A DNA stretch of 64,000 bases. Source: Circinella umbellata. Taxonomy: Eukaryota > Mucoromycota > Mucoromycetes > Mucorales > Lichtheimiaceae. A model generated the notes under the pieces. That model had not been told where the DNA came from. It was given only the letters and a program-made list of their open reading frames with translations, and made no database searches. Both the position numbers and the translations under genes were made by a program. This document shows, piece after piece, positions 36,813-50,116 of the stretch (positions are counted from its first letter, which is position 1; each line of letters begins with the position of its first letter). Location: the NCBI GenBank assembly GCA_025093555.1, contig JAIWNF010000031.1, positions 248,001-312,000 of the forward strand, written 5' to 3'.

Positions 36813-37919
36813 ATGGACATGCGATATATTGAAGCAAAAGAGTTTCTTGATACAATATATAGTAATGGGTGGGTATCATCTAATCAGACAAGACCTTTTG
36901 TTACTTTAACCTATGCCCAAAGTTTGGATGGTATGATATCTAAGAAAGGTGAACAGTTACTTTTAAGTGGACCTGAAAGTATGGCTATGACACACAGGTA
37001 ACTGTTTTTTTTTCTGTCAATAATTCTGTATAAAAGTTTATTTTAAAACTCAAATAATAATGAAAAACCAAGATTACGGTTACTTCACGATGGGATACTT
37101 GTTGGTATAGGAACAGCACGTATTGATAATCCACAACTCAATGGTAAAAGAAACTTGATCTGGGACTATGTTAACAAAGTGAAACGAAAGAAAAGAATAG
37201 CAAAAAAAGCTTAAATCTCGTGTTTTATTTTATAAATGCATAAATGTATGCATATAGCACGTCATGTTTTACAAACTGATTTAGAATCTTATGAACAACC
37301 GAGACCCATTGTTCTTGACAATCGACTTGAGCTACCAGTAGATTGCAAACTATTGAAAAACTATAGCAACGGCACAGGCCGAAAGCCGTGGATCGTAACA
37401 ACCGCATTAAGTTCTAACCCAGCTGCTGTAAGAAAAAATCTATTAATACCATGTAACGTAATATGTAGTACATTCTTATTTTGTTTATTTATAAATATAT
37501 CTTATTAGAAAGCATTAGTTGAAGCAGGTGCGCATATTATTCATATTACAGGTAAAGAAAATATTAGCGACAAAAAGGGAAGAAGTTTAGAGAGCCAAAA
37601 AAAAGATATATGAATTAATAGATAATCTGAACACAAAATAATAATATGTATAGAACTAGAAGATCGTCCAAGCTTAGAGACAGTATTTCAAGCTCTGAAA
37701 AGACAAGGGATCACGCGTCTTATGGTGGAAGGTGGGGCCAAGATTATTCAATCATGCCTTGACAGTGACTGTCTAGATCAGCTGATTGTTACCACTGCTC
37801 CGATGTTCGTGGGGGATGGTGGAATCAAGGCCGGAACTCAGGCTCGTCAATTAGTTAATGTATTTTATCGCCAATTTGGTCAGGATATGGTACTTTCCGC
37901 AAAATCCCATAATATCTAA
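36813..37919 (+). CDS. RIB7: Diaminohydroxyphosphoribosylaminopyrimidine reductase (riboflavin synthesis)
   Basis: RIB7 reduces the ribosyl side chain of 2,5-diamino-6-ribosylamino-4(3H)-pyrimidinone 5'-phosphate with NADPH, an early step of fungal riboflavin synthesis. Five exons (36813-36997, 37073-37143, 37258-37427, 37509-37551, 37654-37919) join in phase to 244 residues, the same length I recall for the yeast enzyme. The RibD-type reductase fold is clear: PFVTLTYAQSLDGMIS (substrate region), LLHDGILVGIGTARIDNPQL (nucleotide region), RPIVLDNRLELP, WIVTT, and the C-terminal signature ITRLMVEGGAKIIQS with the GG-bearing loop. There is no deaminase domain, as expected in fungi, where deaminase and reductase are separate proteins. 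Confidence 0.93.
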
Positions 37920-38167
37920 TTCAACTCTTATTTAGCCGCTTTTTTTCTCACACCCAAAAGAAATGAAAAGAATTAAAAATGTGTGTGTATGTGTGTGTGT
38001 ATAAACTATATAAATAAAATAGTAGTAATAACAATAATCATCGTATTTACAAAAATTATATATTCTTTTTCTTTTTTCTAATTATTTATATGGAATGTAA
38101 TGTTGTATATATGTAAAATAAAAAAAACAGCCAGCGTACGTATATTATAATGTGTTTCAAAAAATGA

Positions 38168-40152
38168 TTATTTGATGTTGCGTATCATATTTTCGTATTC
38201 AGTAGTAGTAAGTATGTTTGTCATATCGGACTGATCAACAGCCCACGATGATGGTATAGTAGCGGTATTGGATGGAAATGAAGTAGCAGTACTCGTGGTA
38301 ATAGGTGTAGTAGTACTGGTAGTAGATATTTCGGTATAATCAATTGTTTGTTTTGGTTGTTGCTGTTGCTGTGTGGCATAGACAAAATCATGGGGTTGCA
38401 TCCATACCAATTGATGTGTTTCATCATCCGAATTCCATCGCTCGGTCAAGGCCGTGCTGCTGCTGGTAGCTGTGGTTGTACTGTTGGAAGATGAAGATAA
38501 ATGTGTGTTGCTCAATTTAAATGCATCTATATTATCTATAGATGGAGATGATGATGTAGTTGAGGTCCATGGAAAAGCTTGTTGTGGATCTCCTAATGGT
38601 ATAGCATTGAGTTCATCTCGCGATTCTAATAGCTGTTCTTGTTGTTTTGGTGTAATAGGTCGTCTAGTTGCCGCGGGATCGTTAAGCTAAAAAAAATAAA
38701 TTAGTATGCTTTGTCTCTCCGATCCCTATATGTTGTATACCATGTTTTTCTTTTGTAAAACTTACCAATGCTAGAGGATTATTATCTGATTGTTGATGTT
38801 GTTCCTCTTGCTGCCGTCGTTGCTTCAACGTTAATAAACATACGATATATAAATGATCCAGTGAAGAAGGTACAAAAAGATCGGCACCTAAACCACCACC
38901 AAGATAAAACCGGGCTTCTAACGGATCAAAGTAAGATGCTCCATTTGGTTGTTTAAAATGTAATGTTTCTTTAAAAGTCTGAGAACCATTAGCTATGCTG
39001 AGTAATTGAGAAGGTGAAGCGGTAACAAATTGGTCTGAGGTGGTTGTTATTTTTGATGTGGTTCGATTTGCCGTTGTTGTATCAAGTAAACATCGATGAA
39101 TATTTTCTAAACCATTTGTTGAAGAAAGAAAATCATATAATGAACGATGAGCTAACTGTTGTGGATAAAGTCCCAAGTATTCAAGTGCTTCATCTGAAAC
39201 GCGTGCACATCGCATGTCCATCGATAAGAATATCTATTTCGATAAAAAAAAAAGGAAGAAAAAAAGGGTTAAGTATTACCATTTTTACCATGTGAGAATT
39301 GTGCAGTACAACAAATATCGTATGTGATTTTTTTTCTGTTCATATATATTATTATTAAGAGCATATATTTATGGTTATGGTATTTACCGTCATCATGGAG
39401 TTTATTTGTTCTTTGGGTTCCTGATACCCAGGTGGTTGTGTCATCTTAAAGGAAGAGTTCGCTATTCCCGGAGCAATGGCTGGTACGGCCGCTGCCGTCA
39501 TGGTGCCTGAGATAACAGCACAACTATGACTAGTTGAAGTAGTATTATTAGTGTTGTCGTTATTATTGGTGTTGCTATGAAGTTGAGTTGATTGTAGCTT
39601 GTCATTTTTATCATGTTTCCACGCTGACGCTGCTGTTGATCGTTTATCTCGAAGTTTTGGTCGTCCTCTTTTTTTGTGTTGGATATCGTAACAGGTACCT
39701 GTTTTACCAACTGAAACACATCGTTTACATGGTCTTGATACTATTTTATTATTTATTTTTTTATACGTATCATTTAGTTTACTGTATTTGTAAAAAGAAA
39801 ATAGAAGTATCTCTAATTCCTTGCCATAATAAAAGTAATAATAAATTGAAGCTTACAGTCGCATGCTAAGTGAGCCTTTTTACAATTGACCTACATGTAG
39901 TGTAAATAGGGGGGGGGGGTTTAAGGGTCCCATAGGAAAGGGGAAGGGGGAGCAGTGATCGAAAAAATAAAAGTCAGTAAAACAAAATTACATTATATCT
40001 AAACTTAAAAAACTACCACTTACACATGCAGTAGGAACGTGTGATTTACTGGAACGTTTCTTTGATATACTCGTACCCGATGATGTAGTACTTGATGGTG
40101 AACTAGGCGACGGTAACGAATAATTTTGTGTATGTGATGATGATATATTCAT
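38168..40152 (-). CDS. Zn2Cys6 transcription factor with PAS-like region
   Basis: Fungal-specific DNA-binding regulator. The start (40152) gives a Ser-rich head, then the binuclear zinc cluster: CVNCKKAHLAC, then CKRCVSVGKTGTC, with six cysteines in the Cx2Cx6C...Cx2Cx8C order, followed by HKKRGRPKLRDKR, a basic linker typical of this branch. The cluster is split by two introns around a 34-nt micro-exon (39857-39890). A later exon has a PAS-like segment (SMDMRCARVSDEALEYLGLY, then HRSLYDFLS). The remainder is Ser/Thr/Gln-rich and ends in EYENMIRNIK. The zinc cluster plus GRPK linker plus PAS-like domain resembles the Ert1/AcuK group of carbon-metabolism regulators, but I would not assign targets. 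An intron carries a run of ten G. Confidence 0.85.
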
Positions 40153-40875
40153 AATATTGTTAATTTATTATGTGGGGTAATATATAAGAAAAAAAAAAGA
40201 AAGAAAAAGAAGAAAGGTAAAACAAAAGAGAGAAAGAAAGAAAAGGAAAGAGAAGCAAAAACAGAGTTGGTAAGTTGACACGAATCTCAATTTTTTTTGT
40301 GCTTCTCCACACTTTTTCACAAATAAAAATCGTTTTTAGTTGGATCCGTTCGATTCCGTCACTTCCCACATCAGTAAAGTGAGTGTGATCTGCCTTTATC
40401 CACTTCACCTTCCCACTCCAAACTCTATAAAAGTCTCTCTCATTGAATAAATATGTTTTAATTGGCCCGGGCAATAAATAATACAAATTTCCTAAAGATT
40501 TTGCCGCGTAGAATCGGGTAATATTCTCCGAGTTTTCCACGCTTAGATGCAGTTACATAATCCGGCCCTCGTGAGACAGATCCATTTTTTTTTAGATTAC
40601 CAAATTAAGAAGCATAATAAAATACATATATAATAACATTATTATAATTATTTGTTTCAAAAGAAAGGAGAAAAAAAGAAGAGTTTGTGACATTGGACGT
40701 AACGATATAAGAGAGAGAGAGAGTGTGTGTGTTGTCCGTGAGGTAAAGAAAAGAAAAGAGAGAGAGAGAGAGCAAAGGAAAGAAGAAAGGCGAGAGAGAA
40801 AGATAAGAATTTTTTCTATATATAATACTATTATGCGTGTATCGAGTGTGTCTTGTGTATATGTGAATTCATAAA
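40153..40875. other. Intergenic region, factor promoter and SEC7 3' flank
   Basis: Purine-rich GA repeats at about 40705-40800 and G/A tracts lie before the SEC7 stop. A 126-codon open frame on the minus strand (40160-40540) overlaps the region upstream of the zinc-cluster gene; its hydrophobic Phe/Leu/Ser end comes from a GAAA-rich tract, so I do not call it. Confidence 0.45.
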
Positions 40876-43800
40876 CTATTGAGTAGAGTTGGTAGAAATA
40901 TTAGTAGTAATCTTGTAAGTCCGGCCTACACGTAAAAGTAGAGTGCGTAAAGCACCTCGGATTTCAGGTAGCATATGCTCTTGACCGAGCAGTTCTACCG
41001 CTGGTAAATAAAATTGTGGCACGTGCTTCAAGAACTAAAATGATTTACAGCAGAGAATAAAAAAAGATTATTATTAATATGAAATGTCATTGTACCCTAA
41101 CTTTTTTTTTATCGTAGATGTTTAACTAATCAAAATTCGATCCCTTACATCTTCATCTTGAAGCTGAGCTAATCCATTCAGAATAGAAATTACAACGGGG
41201 GTCCATGCGGCAATGTTTTTTGGTTTGGTCTCATGATCCAATTCAGTATACAGTGTGAAAATCTCATTACATAACCTAAATGTAGTAACCCCGCGAATCT
41301 TCAGGGTTAATAAACTCGCTTGATTTTTTTTTATTTTTCTTTCACATGGTTTCAAATAAACATTAAACAATATACTTACGGTATAAGTGTTTTTTCGATT
41401 TCATCGCGACGTTCATCACGATCACTAATATTTTCCAAATTGGCATACATTCGCATTAATACAGAAACATAGCAGCCACCGCTTGAGGTTTCTTGTTTCA
41501 ACAAATTTGGTAATTGCTTCATAAAACCTGAGTAATCAACAGGCCAGTACCCCCAAAATAGAAGTTAAAAATTAACGTTTTGCAAATATTTGGATATATA
41601 AAGTTATTACCGATCCACGCACATTACACAACATACACATACACATACACCCTATATAAAACAAATAACTTACCAAATCTCCATAATGCCATACGTAAAT
41701 CACTATCTTCATTGAAATGTTTAGCAAAATGGAACGATTTTCCAAGACATTCCATTAAGTCCATCAAATGACCCGCTGGGAAAGCGCAGTAAACTGTATC
41801 TTTGCCGAGAAGTTCATTGACTGTTTGAATCAACATTAGTTGAAGCACACATTTGACAATGACCTGTTGGAACCCACGTTGTCGTTCTTCACTAACTTCG
41901 GCCTGGCCCGCCATTGCTGCTACTGCTGCCCCATCTTGAACAGGAAGCTCAAAGTTATTTGAAGATTGGCCTTCGATTGTTGCCATATTTTTAACTTTAT
42001 CAACAAGATCCTTGGTATCGTCAAATAGGCCACTGGCCGTCGTTTTTTGAAACAAATTATCAAATGTTTCTGTGACTAGATCCCAGCATTCCATATCAAA
42101 CTTTTCAACGTTGGTTTCGATATATTGCTCAAGGCATTCGCAGCCAATGCGTGCGAGGGTATCATTATCTACTTCAGATCAATTTTTTTTTGTTTTTAGT
42201 TAGTTCAACTGCTTCTATAACATGATAACCCTAAAATTTAAAATAGTAACTTTCTCACCCCGCATTTTTTTCTACCAAAGCAAAAAAAAAATGGATTTCT
42301 CCGACTTTTTTCTTGTTATATTACTAACCTTGGGTGATACAAATTCCAAAAAGACCCAAAACATGACGCATCATTCCTTTCATATTGTCGAAGTAAAAAG
42401 TATAAAGGTCAACAACGTTACGTAACGCTTCAATCATTGTAGTGGATACCCAAACACTAAGATCTTCGGGTGACATGTTACGATGATGGACCGAATTTTG
42501 TTTAAGATCATCAAAGAGTGGGAATACAATTTGTCGGGAGATTGTTGACCAGAATTCAGCAGGATAACGTGACCCATATTGTTTAAGTGTATCGAATAAG
42601 TATTGCAATGATCTAATCAGAATAATATGATTAATAACAATATATTTTTAGTAAAATAATTGGTTTGTAATTCATTTTTTCTTTACCTCTTGCGAACTTC
42701 GACATCATCACTTTTCATTGTAACTTCTCTAAATCCAAATAAAACAGCAAACCAAAATTTAACCAAAAAGTCATCCCCAGACTGTACAGTTTGGGGTCCG
42801 GGACCATGAGCATCGGTAATTTCAATTGTTTTGTTTTTTTCTGCAATGCTTAACATACGAGGGATAGTATCAAGAATCATATCCAATGCTGGCAAACTAT
42901 AAATAAAATATTGATACATACATTGTGGTGTAACAACCAAGGATTAATTATAAGTTTAACAAAACAGAAGTTACTACCCAGATGAATTTTCATGCCAATA
43001 AAATGAGCTACCTGATCTTTTGGAATTTCTTATTCTTTGCAAATTCAGTTAAACATGAAATATAATCTGGAAACGTTCCATTCGAAACAATATCATTGAA
43101 TCGTTCATTAGTAACACTTCGAACAATATCAAACGTCATCTGAACAATCGTCTCCGATGTTTCTCGAGCACCTGTAGCAAACACTGCAAGCATTGTTTTC
43201 CAGCCCGATCTAATATTTTGTGCCTTGGCAAGGATCATCTGTGACAAACAACGCAAGACCTAAATAATAATAAACGTCATTTTTGTGTATATGTATTGAC
43301 GTGAATATTGTTAATCAATGTCTTTCTTTTCAAAAGTCAAGAAAAAACAAAGTTGCTTACCATGTCTTTGATAGCAACATCTGGGTTATTAGCCAAAACT
43401 TCCCGGAAAGGCATCAAAAAGTCCTTTTGAAACTTGAAATGAGGCAATTCTTCTTTTTCAAGGAACCGCATGGATAATTGGCGAAGAGAATCCAGTGCAA
43501 AAAAGGCAACATTGAAATTGGATTGACAGGCTACTTTGTTAAAGTATTCACCCAAAATAGCCCAAATATTCGACCATTCCATACGGATACGATTCATGTT
43601 ATAGTAAGAAATTTCAACTAATTTTTGTAAACTATACATTCTTGGGTGTTCTAAATGAGCAGAGGACACAATTTCTTCCCATGATGTTTCACAAAGTGCG
43701 TTGACAAAATCGACAATAGCATTCTAAACAAATTATATAGAAAAAGCATAAGTCGTTGAGAGCTCCTCTTTATATATATATGTATTATTAAAAAACTATT

Positions 43801-46800
43801 GTACTTACTCCATTAAGATTGACAGTGGCTGTAAAGAGTTTATCAGCTGCTAATACAAGTGATTGTGAACTTCCCGCAGATGCTACTTCTTCTGTAACAG
43901 AAAGTTGAGAGTTGCCTCGGGATGGTTTGCGCGAATAATTAAATGAAGAAGAACGACGAGAAATATCAACTGAATTCTTTGCCATTGCTGCTTGCTGTGG
44001 AGGACGTTTTGTTGTAAAATCAGGCAAAGCACCTTGATCTACACCGCTTGTTATTAACTGGAACCGTTCCAATTGACTAACTGTTGATAAGATTTCCTTC
44101 CAACTACTTTTGAGATAATTTCCATCTATTGCTGCCACTTCCAAAAGCGTTCGAATTGCCTCAACGTTCTTTGGTTTCATTTCATTGAGATTGGACAAGA
44201 ACGTGAATTTTGTAAGCGTGGTAACAAAAGCACCTCGTTGTAATTCAACATCTTCTGACTCAACAGTATGGAACAAACAAATGATACGAATGGCGGTCTT
44301 AAAACCTTCTAAACAAAGTTGAACGGTATCGAGATCATCCGATTCTTGGAGTGGACCTGAAATACCTGCTAAAAATGCGGTCCAAGCGACCTCAAACATA
44401 GGTCGAACGTGTTCAATATGAGATGCACTGTAGAATGTGATGGTTTCATTTTCACCAGCACGACGTCGACTGGCAAGCATATTACGGAATACAGCTTCGG
44501 TTTTGGAACCCATTTCTTCGGTAGCAGCTTGATAAGCTTCTCGTCGGACATCACGAGCAATACCTGCACTTACCAGCGCATTTTGCAAACCCATCATATT
44601 CAATGCACCACCTCCTGAACCAGTAAACAAAGCAGCATCCTGAGCGGCTTCCACTTCATCCTTGAGTTTGATTTCATTCTTTTGAATTTCATCGTAAAGA
44701 GTTTCAAGCAAATCAGATGGAATATCGGCACCATCATCAATGCCACGATTGTTCTTAATAAAATCATCCAATGTCATTCTTCGCTTCACACGAGGACTAT
44801 GAAGATCAGTGTTGAGTAAAATGACAGAATAAGCCAATACATAAGCAGTTTCTAATGATTAAAAATGTCAGAAAAAAACTCAGTAAAAACCAATAACCTC
44901 CATCTATTCTTCTCTCTCTATTTATTTTTAATAATAATAAAAAAACTTACCAGCATTTGCAAAAGTGTTAGGATTAAAGTGTATATAACGTTCAGCGAAC
45001 TTCAACATGAAACGATCAATTTTTTGACCTTCACCAGGTAAGCGGAAAGTTTGAAGTAAGTGTCGTAAAGCATCGACAAAATTCATGTTGGAGAAATCCA
45101 ATTCGTCAACGAACGCGTGCATAACAGCAACATTAACTTCGTCACTAATGATAGGATAAAGAAAAATTAATATATTATAACCGGAGGTTGAATTGGAGAG
45201 ATAATATAAATGACAACATTTTCTATCCGCCATTTCTTTTGATTAGTTTATACTTACACTTCACCCATATATTCACCAATTTCCGTTTTACTTAATCCCT
45301 CAGTATTAAGCAAAAATCGAGCAACACTTTGAGCATCAGAGAGATCAAAAAATCCATTATGTGCAAGTAGTTGAATACCTTTTTTCGGTTTCCAATTGAA
45401 CATACGAATACCTTCTTGTAATACTCGTTTCCGATGTTTCAAATTTTCAAATTGTTCGGGATCGTCCAAAGGGGGTGAGGGTGTATTACTCTCTCCTCCA
45501 CTGCCGTTCAAATCAGTTGAATCAATACCAGGAGAAAGTCGTGCAGCGGATGAATTGCTAAGACTCGTTAATCGATCACTAGATTGTCGAATATCTTCAC
45601 TTTCACGGGGTGTATTTCCAGAACTTTGATCATCATCGGTTTTGGATCCGGCAGAAACGGATACAGAACCATTCATATACCAGCTCACTAAAGAGCGTAA
45701 GACAGCAACAAGACATTCGAGGGACCGGAATCGAATGGCGGATTCTTGTAAAGGTGCACTATTGGCAGCTTGTCTGTCGTTAGATTGTACAGTGTCGGTA
45801 GTTAAAGGTGGTGGGATCATAAGTGATTTAGAATGTTTGCCGTGAGATTGACCACTATTGGATGAGGAATGTGTATCGTGATGATCCTTGTTGTTAGGTG
45901 AGGAGTGTGTGGTGGTGATTTTTGACAAGATATTCACCAGTCTATATATATGTGTGTGTAGTTGTGTGTGTAGGCAAAATATAACCATACAAATAAATGA
46001 GTTTTTCTTGTTCTATACATCTTTTTCTCATTCCCTGTAAATAAAAAAGAGCGTACCGTTCATATACGTTATCTAATGAAGTATCGTCACAATCGTAGTT
46101 AAGATAAACATCGACTAAAGTTTGTGGATCGTTACATATACGTAAAACAATCTTTAATAACGAATATTTTTGTTGTAATGATGCTGTGCGCATTTCCAAA
46201 ATCCGTAAAAAGATTTCACGGAAAAATACCTCAATTTCTTTCTAGATAGTAGATAAAAAAATTGGAATATTAGCGTTCTCCTTTAGTCTTTCTTTTTATT
46301 GTCTACCTCGCCCAAAAAAAAATACTCATATTAGTTAAGTCAATTTACCTTAAGAAAAACACGTAAACTTTGAACAACTTTTGATAAGATCTCAAGTGTG
46401 ATATCAAAGACTTGAGGAACAACGGAAAATGCGTTTCTGCCAAGACTTGGGCAAAGATATTGTTTGACTTCTTGAATAAATGGATTAACGCGATGGATCG
46501 TAGTATCTGCTGGACTTGCTGTAAAAACAACCGAAGGAGATGTGAACACGTTCATATGTGAAGTCAAAATTGTCAAAATCAAATGAAGTGATAATAACTT
46601 GGATCGCATGGAATAGGAGCGCATATCATTACCCCTACCAACGATGATAAAAGATAGTAAATGTGTCAGTTAACCGACTGACTAATTAGATAACAAAGGG
46701 TTCCCCTTCATAATATATATAAATTCATTACCATTCTGATGAAATAGGCTTTTTGGAGAGTTTGCACAATGCTCGAAATACAAGAATAGAATCCTTAATG

Positions 46801-48443
46801 TATAAATCAGTTTCGGTTTCAGCTGAAGTGACTGGATGAACATCATCGTTATCATCAAAAGAACCTCGACTAGTGATTGCATCACTATATAGTAATAAAA
46901 AGCCGTGAGTTTTTTTTTTGAATGATTTAGATAAATTTTGGAATTCTATATTCCTTCCAGCCTTCTCTCTCCTTTGTCTAACATCTATATGCCTACCCAT
47001 CTGTTCCATTTACTCCCGTCGTTTCTGTTGTTGATTCACCATCCTCCTTTTCTGAAACTACAGCTTTTACTGGTTCTACAGTTCCATTATTTGATTCCTG
47101 TTGCTGACTATGATCAACTGGTTGTGGTGGTTGTGGTAATGGTTTTTCAACAGCAATGGCGGTAGAACCTGATTCAACATGCTCTTCTTGAAAAACATTT
47201 GCTGTATCATTCAGAAATTCTTCTGAATTATCATTTGCTTTTCCAGACGGTAATTTACGATCCATTTCACTACGGGCCATACTAGCTTCGACAATAATTT
47301 GCTGTTGAAAAGTCGTATCTTCCTCATTATTGGTTTTTGAAACCGTTGCTGCCGAAGTATTATCATTTGTTGAAGACGGCGATTTATTTAATGCAGATGT
47401 TGGAGTTGTAATATTATTATTACTACGTGGTGATGTGATATCATTGAGTGAAGTGGTACTAGCTGCTGCTCCTGTATAAACGGGTAATGAGTTGACTTTG
47501 ATACGTCTAAAGATATGATCGACCATTTGTGTCAAAGTGATTTGTGCGATATTTTGGTTGGCGCTAGTACGTGATAATAAAAAGATATTGTATGTCGTCC
47601 GAACGGCTTTTAATAATGCGGATTGATGAATTGGATTGTTGGAAGAATAAACAGCGTCGAGTAACGTCTAAATCCCATATAACATACAAAAGCGAGAATA
47701 TGAATATTTTTCCCCCTTTAATGTACCTTATCATTTTTATCCATGTAGAAACATTTACCTTAACAATTTGTAGTTGTACTTTTTCATCCGTTTCTTCACC
47801 AATGAAACAATCACAAATACTATCCACAACTCTTTCCATTACTTGGGACTGTGTTGCTTCATCTTCAATATCTGCCAAATAATTATATGTAATAAATTTT
47901 CCCAAGCAATCTAAAGCTATAGTCATTAAATTGGCTGAGCGCGTATCAATTGCTGTTTGTAAAGCAGATAGAATTACAGTTGACCTATAATGCGTGACAC
48001 ATACACACAGATATATTAAATAAAAATCGACAATACCCAGAAACATTTATATATGTATATAGTCACTCGAACATAATTCATGTAACATGGATTTGCTAGG
48101 TATAAAACTTACCGAGTTTGACCTTCTGGTGGATCTTCACCTGTTTTCAACATGTCTAATAATAAAATAAATTATTAATGACTAGTTTTTTTTCTCTTGT
48201 TGTTTATAAAAAGAGTGGGGAAAAAACGAAGGATGGCAAATTATATATATTATACTTACTTTGAGCATTTTGAACAATTTCTTTAAGATTTTTATTTTTT
48301 CGACCCTCTTTTGTATTAGCAATCTTATCAAGTGCATTAAGTACAAAAACAGCACTTGATGTTGCTTGGGATGAAGTCATTGAGGTCCTAGTAGACGTTG
48401 GTGACGATAAATTATGCGATGATGCTGTTGGAGAGCTTGCCAT
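40876..48443 (-). CDS. SEC7: Sec7/BIG-type Arf guanine nucleotide exchange factor
   Basis: Large trans-Golgi exchange factor that loads GTP on Arf1 to drive vesicle formation. Roughly twenty minus-strand exons follow the order of the family: DCB domain ([40 protein letters not shown]), a low-complexity insert, HUS domain with the HUS-box-like YLNYDCDD, then the catalytic Sec7 domain at about 45450-44640 and HDS-type helical repeats to the end (residues reading [18 protein letters not shown]). The Sec7 domain has [13 protein letters not shown] with the catalytic glutamate, [20 protein letters not shown], and [21 protein letters not shown] disordered Ser-rich insert sits before the Sec7 domain. 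The start is the ATG at 48443; the head before the DCB domain is short. Exon edges in the HDS part are approximate. Confidence 0.9.
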
Positions 48444-50116
48444 TCTTGAGTTCTCTCTCTTGCTCTTTCAGGTTTTATCAACCGTTCACCAAGAATGGAA
48501 GTTATATATTTAGAAAAGGTTTCAAGAAGAGAGCTATATAAAAAATAAACCGTGTAGAGTTGGAACCTTTTTCGTAATATAAAAGACAATAGCTCTTTTT
48601 TTGGTAATAAATAAAAGAAGGAGAGGGATACAAAAAAAAGGGATTTGAGTCCTTTTTTTTTATTCAGGGCGATCGTTAACAAGGGTTAAAGAATAAGAGA
48701 GCTTAATGAAGGTACTTAAAAATAAACCAGAAAGCGAGAAAATTAAATGACCGCAGCGTTTTCTCTTTCTTTTTTTACTTGACTTTGCTAAGCAGAACTA
48801 ACTTTTGTTAGTGGTTGCCACGAATTTTATATTGTGGATATATGGTTTGACCGAACTAGCCATAACGGCTAGTAGGCTTAGATACTCCCTATTTTATTCT
48901 TGGTGGTGCTTGTTTCACATACACACTCACATATATATATATATATATATAAATGTATGAAAAATAAAATCTTTTCATGAATTAATACGTATGTATAACT
49001 TATCTATAATTAATTACATTTTTGATTTTTTTTAAGCCGCTGATTTATTCATCCCCTATAATTTGGAGTTTCTTTTAACCACGCGGTAAAAAGCTTAAAG
49101 ACCATTATGGTCTGTGCACTTGTCAATATCCTTTGTCCTTTCCTCATAGAGAAAATATGCATGTTATAAGTTTACTGTGAGTGTATTTTATCGTGACAAC
49201 ACTTAGTTATTGGTAATAATTTGCTTATAAGAAGATCAATAAATACGTAAAGAAAACAATTATTTTATATTGCATATCTTATTACGTATTAATAATTTAT
49301 ATAATTCATTAATAACAGAAGGAACTAAAAGCGATAATAATATTAACATACGTATGTACATATATAGAATTTATTTTATGTATGTAAATGGTCTCCTAAT
49401 ATACAAACATTAACAATCATCATATGTAACCATGTACAATATCTTTGTTGAAAAAATCCGATCGAATATCATCAAAATAAAGCTAGTCCACACGATGGCA
49501 AGAAAAAACTGTACTCCAACAAGTCCACAATGTCGCTCAGCAAGTCCCTTTTAATAACTTGTCATTCCACTTCACCTGAAGCATTATTTTCTATCTGACT
49601 CAATTCAGCCAACATGACACTTTTGTTTTAACATATTTTAATATTCAAAAGTTGAGGTTTATACGTATTAATCTCGCTTCACTTTAATCGATGCTGCTGA
49701 TTTGCTATCTCAACCAATGTTTCACCTCCCTTCTCCTCTGTCTTTTCTTTAGCTTCATCATAAAGTATACATCTAATATATTTATACTTTGGAAGTAATG
49801 TCGTGGATGTTGATCATTGTGTCTAGGTCCTGGTAATCCAAAGAGAATAGAAACGCCATTTGTGTCAAATTGTATTTTGAAACAAACGACACTAGGTTAA
49901 GATATACGAAAATAGGAAAAATAATGTGTAGACATATCCAAGCGTATCGTTGAGATATTTGATAAATCATCTTGTACGTATCTACGCGCAGTATGATAAG
50001 TCAACATGGAATAATTGTGGACAAATTTCTGCAATGCGCGTCAGTGAATTTGAATTTTTGATAACAATATTTTGTTAAATTAATTTTTTTAATGGTACTA
50101 TTGGTAACATTAATGA
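48444..50116. other. Intergenic region beyond SEC7
   Basis: Contains the SEC7 promoter, a 7-bp hairpin (CTAGCC / GGCTAG with flanking A/T) at 48855-48873, a (TA)n run near 48932-48950 and many AT-rich tracts. Nothing coding is supported. Confidence 0.45.

Noticed and set aside
40160..40540. 126-codon minus-strand frame upstream of the zinc-cluster gene
   Set aside because: The C-terminal half is translated GAAA repeat; no family recognised. The first half could be leader sequence of a neighbouring transcript, so the rejection is moderate.
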